This document shows positions 42,558-55,106 of a stretch of DNA of 64,000 nucleotides, one piece after another. The DNA lies in the NCBI GenBank assembly GCA_958450325.1, contig OY288243.1, forward strand, positions 57,310,378 to 57,374,377, in the 5' to 3' direction. A program made the position numbers and the translations under genes. Under the pieces are notes generated by a model. The model did not search any database and was not told where the DNA came from. It was given only the letters and a program-made list of their open reading frames with translations. The DNA is from Agrostemma githago. Lineage: Eukaryota; Streptophyta; Magnoliopsida; Caryophyllales; Caryophyllaceae. Every line of letters begins with the position of its first letter. Position 1 is the first letter of the stretch.

Positions 42558-45500
42558 TGTAACACCCCTGATTTTGTAAATTTAGTCAAATTAAAATTTT
42601 GTTCGTATTTTTAATTTTACGATTTAACTCGTAATTCTTGAAATTATTATAAAACGAATTTATCGTTTAACCGTTTCAACTCCTAAAAGTCTATTTGCCT
42701 CGGAATCTCGTCTTGTATTTAAAACGTATTTCTATTTCTGTTTCGATTCAGTTCATACATTTAATTTAATTCTTATCGAAAATCTATTTCGACGATTTAA
42801 ATTCGAAATTCTTTTATTTTTAAGCTCGAACTTCTATTTTCGGCTCGAAATTCATTTATTTTTAATTTCGTCAAAATATTTATTCTCTTTCCTCGAGAAA
42901 CCAAATTAATTCACTTTATCGAAGATATATTATTTATCAAGAAACTCTATTTCATCGTATAATTATTTATTTCTATAAACTTCATTTTCGTATCGAATGA
43001 TTTATTTATTCATTTTATTTGACGGCCCGATTATTTATTAATTTATTAACTCGTTTTTATTCGGTTCGTGGGTCAGTCAACTTATCGATACAGAATTAGT
43101 CTCCTACCCGATTCAATTAATCAATCTGTATACGTCGTATACTTGTGTCGGAATCAGTACACTTTTAGTGAGTTACATTCTTTCCACCTTGTGATTACGT
43201 TCTATCCCATTTAGTGACTTCATCACCCATGTGATTCATTCCTCTCAATTACTGACTCTTTTCCCACCTCTTCAAATTCTCCATCATTCATCCCCCATTC
43301 CTCCACATTCTTTCAGTCCTTTTTCCCATTTTTTTTTGTTTCCTCATTCATTCTTTCCCCTTCATCTGACCTTCATCATCTCCACCTTATCCTCCGTTTT
43401 CCATCATTCTTTTTGAAGAAATCGGTCCTTTGCGTGTCCCTGCTTTGCTCACTGCTGTATTGCGTCTGCCCTTACCTGATTCCGATTAGGGTGACCCATT
43501 TCCTCTTCGTTGCCCTTTCTCTGTTTTCTTCGTTTCTCTTCTTCGCATCATTTTGTCCCGTCATCGTTTTTGTTTTCTCGTGTCTGTTGTTCGTTGGTTG
43601 TTCGTATCCTTCTCCTTCTTCTTTCATTTCGTGTTTACTGGTACTGTTTGATGATGATGCTGTCACGATTTATCGTTTTTCTTCATGCCCTGTTTCACTC
43701 GTTTTCCGTTCCATTCTTATCTATGTCGTTCTCCATTCTTAGTTCATCTTACGTCCCTTTCTCCTCGATTTTGACTCCGTCAATCTGACCAACGCTTGAT
43801 ATTCGTAAGTCTTCGATTTTTGTCATCTAGTCTTCCTTTTTCCTTCGTTTCCCTGCCTTCTTCGTTTTGTTCTAATGATGCTGCCTGTTTCGTTGTTGTC
43901 GTGTTACTGCCTTGTGTCGGTGTTGCTGCTACTATATGTCTTGTGGTGGCCTTTATCGATCCTTCCTCTCTTTCTCCTTTGTTTTTCTTCTCTTCATTCT
44001 TTTCCTCCTTCTTCTCATCTTCTTTGTTCTGCCATTGTAGTCGAGTCATTCTCCGGTTTTCGGTTGTTGTTCGGTTTGTTACTGCTGCTATGTTTGTTCT
44101 TTTCCTGCTGCGTTGCCGTTAGTTGTCCCTAATTTTTGATGACGCTGCTATTCTGTTCGTGTACCTTTCCCTTCTTCTCGTTCTTGTCGTTTCGGTTTTA
44201 CCCGATTTCTATCACTTATTCCCTGTCCTGCTTCGTCCTACTTCTTCATTTCTGTCACGTTTGGTTGTCCTGTTGTTTTGTGCGAGGTTGATGTTGTCGC
44301 CTATGTCGTGTTGAAGTTTGTTTCTCTTCTTTCTTCGTTTTCCCTGATGTCTCCCCGTTCCGAGTTGAATATCGATTGATTCCGTTCCAATCGTGTTGGT
44401 TTAGTTTTCCTCATTATTTGAGTTTATTGTGTTACCCGAATCCAACCCTTATCTCATTCTTTTGTTTTGTCAACTCCATTTTCTTTTCGTGAAGCCTACT
44501 TAGAAGACTGAACGGTTCTACAATTTGGAGCTTAAAGATGACATTTCTTCTAAATTGAAGCTTGGGTTGGCCAAGAAGAGCGAGTACGAGTTCGTTTCGG
44601 ATATCGTCTCAAGGTAACTTTAGGACGTTACTCGATTTTATGTCGTATGTTTGAGTAGTAGTATGTAGTAAATATTTTAACTTCGGTTTTCTAATTTTAG
44701 CTATTTATTATTTGCCAAAAAATTTATTTTTAAAGTTTTGTACCTTATAAACTTTTTATAACATTTTGATATCGTTTTACAAACCGTTAATAATTTAATT
44801 ATTTACGATCGTTATAATATTTTGTTAGTTATCGTGACACTAGTAACTAAATAATATCGATTTCATATTTTCTTCATATTCCGTTAATTTATAATTTTAA
44901 CTCAAAATCGTATTTTTATATGATAATTGAGGTTTGTGTACTTGTTTAATAAATTAATTTTCGTTTTACGATTTGTACTAATAAATGAGAAAATAGTCGA
45001 TTTTGTTTAAAATATATTTTAGTCGAGACTATTTTCACTAATAATTTCTTATTTGTTTACAATTAACTATTTTTAGGAAAATTCGACTATTTATTGATAA
45101 AATCTATTTGCTAAAACTAATTTGAAAGCTTTATAAAATCTCGTTTAATTTATAAAACTCGTCGACTCAATTAATTTTGATATCATTTTTCTTAAAACAT
45201 CTATTTTCTAAAATTTATAGTTTTAACTCGATTTCCTAATTATTTATAAAATACTATATATTGACTTATCGTATTTTATTTATATTTTGGGTAACAAATT
45301 TAGAAATATATTAAAGTTACGATAACGACGGTAATAATAAAATGTTAATTTTTATACATTTCACTTATTTTAATCACTTACGTATTTACTATAAGACTTT
45401 CTATTTTAAGTAAGTTTCTAAAAATAGTAAGTTTCTATTTACAGAAAGTTTCCCTTTTAATATAAAATGTTTATTCCTTTTTCCTTCGTATTATTCTAAT

Positions 45501-46392
45501 GATTATATCTTTTGTTTATATCGATAATGGCTGTTTTGGAGTTATGTAATAAAGTCAAGTGTGGGGTTAGAGTAATAATCTGGGGTGTACGTTTTTGCCA
45601 TCAGCTATAAAGTCGGTGTGCCCATTTGGGGCACATTTGGTCGTTGAACTGAGCATGGTTAGTGTTCAGGAGAGTGTGCATTGTGCCCTTAAACTTAGAT
45701 ATCGCATCGTGTAAGTCGCGTCGGGTTGAACTGGATATGGTTTGTATCCAGGAGGGGTGTATACTACTTAAACCAGGACCTCGCTGCACGCAGTCCTGTT
45801 ATAGTTGAGTTGCCTATTTAGAGACTGGATTCTGTTATGAGTTAAGTCTACAGTTCTCGAAACTAGTTTCCAGTATTATCCTACTGAAAGTCTAGCCTTG
45901 TGCACACTGAACGAATTTCCATAATGCCATTTTTGAATATTATTATTATCGATTGAATTTTTGACTTGCAGGTTTGCAGATGTTTTAAGTTTCCTCCGAG
46001 AACTTATTTTATTATATCGTTTTTAATGTTTTCTCATTTTAAGTATTTTGATATAATAATACTATTATTTTCCATATGATATAATATGGCTGGGAGAACG
46101 TCCGAGTTACTCCCCACTGACGTGGCTGTTATGTTTATAACATGACAGGTAATTGCTGCTGGGCTTTGGGTGTGAGCTAGCGAGTAGCGTGGATCCCACT
46201 CTTTCTTTATTCTTGTAATTTATGGATTTGTATAACCCATTTGGAGAATTTCCTTTTTAGCCCTTTTGTAAAAAGAGGTCTTTGTATTGACTTACCATTT
46301 CTTTTAATAAGATATAGTTTGTCAGTGTATTTTAATCCCAACTCTACAGTGTTTCTGCCACTGTATTGCGTTAGAATTTCTAGGGGATTACA
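42558..46392 (+). mobile_element. 5' LTR of the LARD
   Basis: Starts TGTAACACCCCTGATTTTG and ends TTTCTAGGGGATTACA; the ends form a near-perfect 11-bp inverted repeat. The middle (43,230-44,330) is strongly T/C-rich and yields many spurious ORFs. AT-rich sequence follows to about 45,500. Confidence 0.93.
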
Positions 46393-46394
46393 GT

Positions 46395-46406
46395 TGGTAT
46401 CAGAGC
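46395..46406 (+). other. Primer binding site of the LARD
   Basis: TGGTATCAGAGC, the site complementary to the 3' end of initiator methionine tRNA, 2 nt after the LTR. Confidence 0.9.
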
Positions 46407-49241
46407 ATTGTTGCTCCCGACGCTTACACCTGATTTTAAGAAAAATACCAGTAAATGATTTGAACAAAAAAAAATATTAGTGAGAGATGGGTAGAAACCA
46501 AACTAAGGACTTAACTGTTAGGTTTATATGTTCTTGTAACTCAATGATTAGCATTGAATATTTGTTGCTTTTGTCTGGAAGAAGATGAATGAACAAGATG
46601 TTGATGTGATGCTGCTCTAGATCGGAACAAGACCTGCTTAGAACTCTCAACGCCTGCTGACTCGAGTGGACAACTTGGTGCTTCAAGAAGATTGTTGTTG
46701 GCGACTTTCCAGCACAGACCCAATTTGCTCAAGCTACAGGCCGCCAGATGATCAATAGTAGATTTCGGTTCTCCGCTGGTGCAGTAGACCTAGATCTGAC
46801 TTAACTCCTTGTTGGATCCAGGTGAAGCAACACAAGACTAGTGTGCTCGTGTCTCTACGAGATGATGAAGATATCCCGCATTTTCCTTTGTGAAACTTAG
46901 AGGTCCGAAGATTCTTCCTTCTTTTTAAATCTTACTTATTTAGGATCGTTGATTCTTTTCTTCCTGCCTCCGCTTCTTCTAATTCTTCTCTTTTAAATTC
47001 TCATCTTCTTTCGCTTGGTGAATCCTCGTTCTATTCTTCCATTCTACCATCTTTCTCTTGAGATTCTTTGGTTAGACCGGATTCTGTCTTAGTGAAACCC
47101 CGTGAAAAGTTATAGATGTTTGAGGTCTGGTAAACCCTTGCTACCTGGTTCGAGGATTGTGAGTCTACCCTATTTTATAAGCGAGTAAGAAATTCTTGAG
47201 GATTATTTGAATGGCAAATTATTGTTTGATGGAATTAGAATGATACTTTAGACACTAAATCTTGGGTTAAAGGTTACATGATTATAGAGAGTACTTAAAA
47301 TTGAATGGTATTTTGGAGTAGTAAAAGTACATCATATTTGATGGACACCTGGTACCTGGCCTAGAACTGAATTAAGTGTAACTGATAATATTACTTTGGG
47401 ATTCTTACCTGATGCTTATTGGAAGGATGCATCGCGAATATTCGAGATCTTAGAGTATTGTTTAAAGTGTTAGCCTGAGTGTTGTGCTATCATTGAAGGT
47501 TTTCATTAATGTCGTTAGAAATTTTGGTGGACATAGACTTCCCGTGTTTCTTAAGGATTAGATCGTTGATCGTTGTTTAAGGTTGTAACCTATGAACTTT
47601 TGAGTCGAGTGATCTAACCTGGATAAATTGTTGTTAACCTTGAAGAAAAGAACATATTGCACAATTAGAGGTTGAATTTATCGCATTGTTTTGAGGAATA
47701 CTTAATGTGAATTATCTTGATGGATTTATAGTTCAGAACCCTTTGACCAACGAGTTTGTGGCTTCGTTGAGTTAATAAATATTTCGGTGGTTTCACTAAT
47801 ACAATATGAAATTTGGTGTAATTATTAGAAACCTTAGTCAAAAGACGTGTCTGAAGATGTGAGTGATTGCGCCATTACCTATAGGTTTGAGCGTGTTTGA
47901 GGATTTATTGTACTTCCCCAACTTTTGTACTTGTGGCATTATAAATATGTTGGTGATCATTTTTGAGAATTTTGTGCCCGAACGTTGTTAAATTGGTGGA
48001 TCTTGTTTAGTGTCCCTTACTCGAGAGATTTGGGGGTGTACCTCGAGTTCAAACTTTATGAGCTTTGGATGTGGGAACCTTATCAATTACGAGTTTGGGT
48101 TTGTCTAATGACAGTTGGAATTTTAATTGATGAGATCAGATTGTAAAACAATTGTGGATTAGTATCGTGTCGTTTGAACGATTGGATAATCACGTAAGGC
48201 ATTTTTGGAGATTGTGATTGAGTAGTACCACCTAGCGCCTAACGTTGGACTTAACGTTATATAATGGAAATTAGGAACCCGTGTTGCGGCAGTCGTACTT
48301 GGAATCATGAGATACTTAACTTCTTCTGTAATTCCTTGGGAGCTCTGTTTGACTCTCAAATTCGTTCCTCCCCTTAACTTTTATCAAATCCTGCTTCTTC
48401 TTTGGCCAATTCCTTTGACTTCCTTATCGGGTTTAAAAATTTCTGTTTCGATTTGTTGTTGACTCTAACTCTATTTATCAGTTTATCATTTTCCCGAACC
48501 TATGTTATGAAAAGTTTGACTATTTTAAAATTTTGGGCTATCGTGAAATTTTAACGTTTGAGATATAAATTTCAAAACTTCGTTTTCGTATTTGTTTTTG
48601 GTGCTGTTTCAAAATGCCTTAATAATTTATTTTAAAGTATTTCAAAATTGTTTCTATTTGCAATTTTCAAGCGTGTTTGATTTTTACGAAAATTTTCATA
48701 ATCGCGGATATTTTTTATTTCTATAAGATTATTATGTAAGACGATTTAATATTTTCGAAAAACTTCGTACGTCTAAATTTTTGTTTTATTGTCGTTAGAC
48801 TTTAAATCTGTATTGAAAATATTTGTCGACTGATTCGATTCTTATTTGCTAACTACAAGACTTGATTTTTCAAATTTTCGTTTGGTCTTAAAACAAAATA
48901 TTAAAGAATTTCTTAATCAAAACGTTTTACTATCGCTTTGAAAATATTTGGGTACTCTCTCCCTCGAGTTCATTTACAAATATTATTTATCGTCATTATA
49001 TTATCCAATAATTTTTATTTTCGATTTTATTAACCTAAATGATTTTAAACTTTGGAAATTGAGCCCAACTCTTCTTAAAATAAATTTCGTGTTCGATTTC
49101 ATATCTCGTTTGAAGTTGTAAATTTTTAAAAAATCGAGGTTGTGATCCGATCTAAGCATTCCCATTTTGTTCAAGTGATATAACCTTGTTTTTCATTCTG
49201 TTATTATGTTTTTGTTAGTTTCGAGGACGAAACTTCTTTTT
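46407..49241 (+). other. Interior of the LARD (no gene seen)
   Basis: I find no gag, protease, RT or integrase motif on either strand; the longest frames are short and unrelated to these families. It is AT-rich toward the right. Large conserved but non-coding interiors are the defining trait of LARDs. Confidence 0.75.
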
Positions 49242-49252
49242 AGTGGGGAAGA
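49242..49252 (+). other. Polypurine tract of the LARD
   Basis: AGTGGGGAAGA just before the 3' LTR start TGTAAC, after GTTTCGAGGACGAAAC, a string familiar from Tekay/Del 3' ends. Confidence 0.85.
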
Positions 49253-49253
49253 T

Positions 49254-52200
49254 TGTAACACCCCTGATTTTGTAAATTTAATCAAATTAAAATTTTGTTC
49301 GTATTTTTAATTTTACGATTTAACTCGTAATTCTTGAAATTATTATAAAACGAATTTATCGTTTAACCGTTTCAACTCCTAAAAGTCTATTTGCCTCGGA
49401 AACTCGTCTTGTATTTAAAACGTATTTCTATTTCTGTTTCGATTCAGTTCATACATTTAATTTAATTCTTATCGGAAATCTATTTCGACGATTTAAATTC
49501 GAAATTCTTTTATTTTTAAGCTCGAACTTCTATTTTCGGCTCGAAATTCATTTATTTTAAATTTCGTCAAAATATTTATTCTCTTTCCTCGAGAAACCAA
49601 ATTAATTCACTTTATCGAAGATTTATTATTTATCAAGAAACTCTATTTCATCGTATAATTATTTATTTCTATAAACTTCATTTTTGTATCGAATGATTTA
49701 TTTATTCATTTTATTTGACGGCCTGATTATTTATTAATTTATTAACTCGTTTTTATTCGGTTCGTGGGTCAGTCAACTTATCGATACAGAATTAGTCTCC
49801 TACCCGATTCAATTAATCAATCTGTATACGTCGTATACTTGTGTCGGAATCAGTACACTTTTAGTGAGTTACATTCTTTCCACCTTGTGATTACGTTCTA
49901 TCCCATTTAGTGACTTCATCACCCATGTGATTCATTCCTCTCAATTACTGACTCTTTTCCCACCTCTTCAAATTCTCCATCATTCATCCCCCATTCCTCC
50001 GCATTCTTTCAGTCCTTTTTCCCATTTTTTTTTGTTTCCTCATTCATTCTTTCCCCTTCATCTGACCTTCATCATCTCCACCTTATCCTCCGTTTTCCAT
50101 CATTCTTTTTGAAGAAATCGGTCCTTTGCGTGCCGCTGCTTTGCTCACTGCTGTATTGCGTCTGCCCTTACCTGATTCCGATTAAGTTGACCCATTTCCT
50201 CTTCGTTGCCCTTTCTCTGTTTTCATCGTTTCTCTCCTTCGCATCATTTTGTCCCGTCATCGTTGTTGTTTTCTCGTGGCTGTTGTTCGTTGGTTGTCTG
50301 TATCCTTCTCCTTCTTCTTTCATTTCGTGTTACTGGTACTGTTTGATGATGATGCTGTCACGATTTATCGTTTTTCTTCATGCCCTATTTCACTCGTTTT
50401 CCGTTCCATTCTTATCTATGTCGTTCTCCATTCTTAGTTCATATTACGTCCCTTTCTCCTCGATTTTGACTCCGTCAATCTGACCAACGCTTGATATTCG
50501 TAAGTCTTCGATTTTTGTCATCTACTCTTCCTTTTTCCTTCGTTTCCCTGCCTTCTTCGTTTTGTTCTAATGATGCTGCTTGTTTCGTTGTTGTCGTGTT
50601 ACTGCCTTGTGTCGGTGTTGCTGCTACTATATATCTTGTGGTGGCCTTTATCGATTCTTCCTCTCTTTCTCCTTTGTTTTTCTTCTCTTCATTCTTTTCC
50701 TCCTACTTCTCATCTTCTTTGTTCTGCCATTGTAGTCGAGTCGTTCTTCGGTTTTCGGTTGTTGTTCGGTTTGTTACTGCTGCTATGTTTGTTCTTTTCC
50801 TGCTGCGTTGCCGTTAGTTGTCCCTAATTTTCGATGACGCTGCTATTCTGTTCGTGTACCTTTCCCTTCTTCTCGTTCTTGTCGTTTCGGTTTTACCCGA
50901 TTTCTATCACTTATTCCCTGTCCTGCTTCGTCCTACTTCTTCATTTCTGTCACGTTTGGTTGTCCTGTTGTTTTGTGCGAGGTTGATGTTGTCGCCTATG
51001 TCGTGTTGAAGTTTGTTTCTCTTCTTTCTTCGTTTTCCCTGATGTCTCCCCGTTCCGAGTTGAATATCGATTGATTCCGTTCCAATCGTGTTGGTTTAGT
51101 TTTCCTCATTATTTGAGTTTATCGTGTTACCCGAATCCAACCCTTATCTCATTCTTTTGTTTTGTCAACTCCATTTTCTTTTCGTGAAGCCTACTTAGAA
51201 GACTGAACGGTTCTACAACTTGGAGCTTAAAGATGACATTTCTTCTAAATTGAAGCTTGGGTTGGCCAAGAAGAGCGAGTACGAGTTCGTTTCGGATATC
51301 GTCTCAAGGTAACTTTAGGACGTTACTCGATTTTATGTCGTATGTTTGAGTAGTAGTATGTAGTAAATATTTTAACTTCGGTTTTCTAATTTTAGCTATT
51401 TATTATTTGCTAAAAATTTTATTTTTAAAGTTTTGTACCTTATAAACTTTTTATAACATTTCGATATCGTTTTACAAACCGTTAATAATTTAATTATTTA
51501 CGATCGTTATAATATTTTGTTAGTTATCGTGACACTAGTAACTAAATAATATCGATTTCATATTTTCTTCATATTCCGTTAATTTATAATTTTAACTCAA
51601 AATCGTATTTTTATATTATAATTGAGGTTTGTGTACTTGTTTAATAATTTAATTTTCGTTTTACGATTTGTACTAATAAATGAGATAATAGTCGATTTTG
51701 TTTTAAATATATTTTAGTCGAGACTATTTTCACTAATAATTTCTTATTTGTTTACAATTAACTATTTTTAGGAAAATTCGACTATTTATTGATAAAATCT
51801 ATTTGCTAAAACTAATTTGAAAGCTTTATAAAATCTCGTTTAATTTATAAAACTCGTCGACTCAATTAATTTTGATATCATTTTTCTTAAAACATCTATT
51901 TTCTAAAATTTATAGTTTTAACTCGATTTCCTAATTATTTATAAAATACTATATATTGACTTATCGTATTTTATTTATATTTTGAGTAACAAATTTAGAA
52001 ATATATTAAAGTTACGATAACGACGGTAATAATAAAATGTTAATTTTTATACATTTCACTTATTTTAATCACTTACGTATTTACTATAAGACTTTCTATT
52101 TTAAGTAAGTTTCTAAAAATAGTAAGTTTCTATTTATAGAAAGTTTCCCTTTTAATATAAAATGTTTATTCCTTTTTCCTTCGTATTATTCTAATGATTA

Positions 52201-53087
52201 TATCTTTTGTTTATATCGATAATGGCTGTTTTGGAGTTATGGAATAAAGTCAAGTGTGGGGTTAGAGTAATAATCTGGGGTGTACGTTTTTGCCATCAGC
52301 TATAAAGCCGGTGTGCCCATTTGGGGCACATTTGGTCGTTGAACAGAGCATGGTTAGTGTTCAGGAGAGTGTGCATTGTGCCCTTAAACTTAGATATCGC
52401 ATCGTGTAAGTCGCGTCGGGTTGAATTGGATATGGTTTGTATCCAGGAGGGGTGCATACTACTTAAACCAGGACCTCGCTGCACGCAGTCCTGTTATAGT
52501 TGAGTTGCCTAGTTAGAGACTGGATTCTGTTATGAGTTAAGTCTACACTTCTCGAAGCTAGTTTCCAGTATTATCCTAGTGAAAGTCTAGCCTTGTGCAC
52601 ACTGAACGAATTTCCATAATGTCATTTTTGAATATTATTATTATCGATTGAATTTTTGACTTGCGGGTTTGCAAATGTTTTAAGTTTCCTCCGAGAACTT
52701 ATTTTATTATATCGTTTTTAATGTTTTCTCATTTTAAGTATTTTGATATAATAATACTATTATTTTCCATATGATATAATATGGCTGGGAGAACGTCCGG
52801 GTTACTCCCCACTTACGTGGCTGTTATGTTTATAACATGACAGGTAATTGCTGCTGGGCTTTGGGTGTGAGCTAGCGAGTAGCGTGGATCCTACTCTTTC
52901 TTTATTCTTGTAATTTATGGATTTGTATAACCCATTTGGAGAATTTCTTTTTTAGCCCTTTTGTAAAAAGTGGTCTTTGTATTGACTTACCATTTCTTTT
53001 AATAAGATATAGTTTGTCAGTGTGTTTTAATCCCAACTCTACAGTGTTTCCGCCACTGTATTGCGTTAGAATTTCTAGGGGATTACA
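49254..53087 (+). mobile_element. 3' LTR of the LARD
   Basis: A direct repeat of 42,558-46,392 with few substitutions and single-base indels. It ends GGGGATTACA and is followed by CAATC. Confidence 0.93.
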
Positions 53088-53092
53088 CAATC

Positions 53093-53538
53093 CATTTTCT
53101 TCCCTTACCCATCAAGCCACCTTTTGTAAGTCCTTGGCATGTTCTATGGTCCTGATTGGTGGAACACGTATTCGATTGGGGAAATTGTTTTCTTATTCAA
53201 TTGCATGCATGTTTCATAAGTCGAGTGAGTGTTCTTATTCTTTTTTATCTTCATATTTATATACTCACTCGTTCTTATGAGTGTTGAGCTATAACTACGA
53301 GGAAGTCCGACATTGATGGTCTCGCAAGATTGAAAGTTTGACAGTCAATTGTTCGAGGATGACATGATTATTGATTTAGTGATATTTTTGGCATTGCGTG
53401 TTTTTTAAGCGACTTGAGCCGATTTTTAGTAGAATGATTGTAAGCTTGCTCTTAGTCGTGCTTCACATCACTTGTCCTCTCTTGTATTTATATGTGTGGT
53501 TTGCTTGAGGACAAGCAAAGGTTCGGTTTGTGGGAGTT
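53093..53538 (+). other. 3' end of the Athila-like interior with polypurine tract
   Basis: Non-coding. It ends with CTTGAGGACAAGCAAAGG, a stretch typical of Athila 3' ends, and the tract TTTGTGGGAGTT at 53,527-53,538 before the LTR. Confidence 0.75.
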
Positions 53539-55101
53539 TGATGAGTGTTATTTATATACATATTTCCATCTCCAAATTGTTAGTTTCATCTCGGTATTTA
53601 TGCTTAACTCGTTAATAATGATGCAATACATAGTTTGAATGTCGATACTTCCGTATTTATGTGTATTTTGTAGATTTGGATGCATTTGGAGCTAATCGGA
53701 GCTTTACGGAATCGATAATTGAATAATTTGCATCTAAGCACGGAATCGAAGGAAGAAGATGCGGAATACACGAAGAAACAAAGATCAAAGAAGGAAAAGA
53801 CATCAAACGAGATGAAAGAATGACCGCCTACACAAGGGTCAACTTTAAACGTCCATAACTTTCGTTCTAAAACTCCAATAAGGGTGATTTTAGTGGCGTT
53901 AGAAGACTCTTTCTCTTAGCTTTCCTACGATATATTGCACGTCCGATTTGAACAAGTAACGAATAAATGGCAGCCGTTTGAAATAGAGCGCGCGATGCTG
54001 TGATCTACAGCGCTACTCGATCGAGTGCCCCTACTACACTTGATCGAGTACAACTCCGTGAAGCTCCTGCCCATATTTTGAGGGGTCACTCAATAGAGTG
54101 CCATCAGGAACTCGATCGAGTACATCCTAACCAGGCCGCGCATCAACTTTATTTCGACTTAGAATTTGGGCCTGTTTTGAAGTCCAGCGGATTTCTTTTA
54201 AATAAGTCTTCTGACTACATTGTCAGACACTTTTCCTTTTACTTTTCATCTACCTTCTTTTACACACTTTTCATTATTTTTCTTTTCTTAGTTTAGTTTA
54301 CTTTGCGAGATACATTGAACTTGCTCTTCATTCTTAGATCTGGAATTCTTCGATATTGCAATTCTTAATTTCAATTTCAATTTCAGTTTCTACTTTAATT
54401 TCCGTCTCAATTCATTCTTCATATTGCTTTATCGTTTTCTAGTGTAAATTTGTTATTGCTTTCCGTAGATTAATTCGATTCACCTTCGTTATGTTTAATT
54501 GCAATTCGTATTTCGTTAATTTGATTATGTTTAATATGAGTAGCTAGATTTCATCTAGGGTTTAGGGGGATCTATGCGTATTATTAGGGTTATAGTCAAT
54601 TGAACTGTTTCTAATCGTATGAACTATCGCCAGAATATCGTTTTAACTCTGATTAATTGTTTGATGGATAATTCAATTAATTAGTATCGCAAATTAGGAC
54701 TTTTCGCCGACCGGGTTAAGAACTAATTAGGCTACGATAGTTTGGGTAGACTAACTTAATGCTAGTGACCGCATGTTAAGTTTAAATCTAAAGGTTGTAG
54801 AAGTACCGACCGGACCTGCATCTTAGATAGTTTGATTATTGACATGTTATTTGACTCCCTGACCCGAGTAATATTCATAGCGAACCTGAGACCCTAGACT
54901 TTACCCTTATTGATTTATCTATTGGTAATTAGTTATTAGCCTATCCAAACCAACCAAAACTGTGACCTATAATCTAGAATCTAATTCTTAGGATAAATAA
55001 TTGAATTCCCATCTCCTTGTGGTTCGACCCCTGACTTCACTATCTACATTAGTTAGTGACCTTAGGGTATCTTTGATTAGGGATACGACTAACCCCTGTC
55101 A
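53539..55101 (+). mobile_element. 3' LTR of the Athila-like element
   Basis: 1,563 bp, starts TGATGAGTGTTATTTATATAC and ends CTAACCCCTGTCA, then CACCT (55,102-55,106), the right-hand target duplication. Confidence 0.92.
54014..54122. repeat. Paired-palindrome module in the Athila 3' LTR (complete)
   Basis: Boxes at 54014, 54037, 54087 and 54109, centres 22-23 bp apart in each pair. It is the same two-pair plan as in the Tat B LTRs. Confidence 0.85.
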
Positions 55102-55106
55102 CACCT

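Larger units (their letters stand above)
42553..53092 (+). mobile_element. LARD-like element: 3.8-kb LTRs, non-coding interior
   Basis: LTRs 42,558-46,392 (3,835 bp) and 49,254-53,087 (3,834 bp) enclose a 2,861-bp interior with no gag or pol. The duplication CAATC flanks it (42,553-42,557; 53,088-53,092). By hand, the first 1.6 kb of the LTRs differ at roughly 29 positions (about 2%), so the insertion is fairly recent. LTR start TGTAACACCCC, tRNA-iMet PBS and polypurine tract resemble the Tekay/Del chromovirus branch, which may supply its proteins (inference). Confidence 0.93.
38257..55106 (+). mobile_element. Athila-like Ty3/gypsy element with nested LARD (composite)
   Basis: Two LTRs (38,262-39,800; 53,539-55,101), an Asp-type PBS, a Gag-related ORF, a polypurine tract and the 5-bp duplication CACCT. 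No protease, RT or integrase is present, so it is non-autonomous (TR-GAG-like). Without the LARD it would be about 6.3 kb. LTR and PBS features match the Athila branch. Confidence 0.88.

Noticed and set aside
43413..44314. Overlapping frames in the LARD 5' LTR, repeated at 50,109-51,009
   Set aside because: They are in all frames of one low-complexity LTR stretch and are not conserved as a single frame between the two LTRs.
46395..46406. tRNA gene at TGGTATCAGAGC (also 59,561)
   Set aside because: Only the 3'-end complement of a tRNA is present, directly after an LTR: these are primer binding sites.
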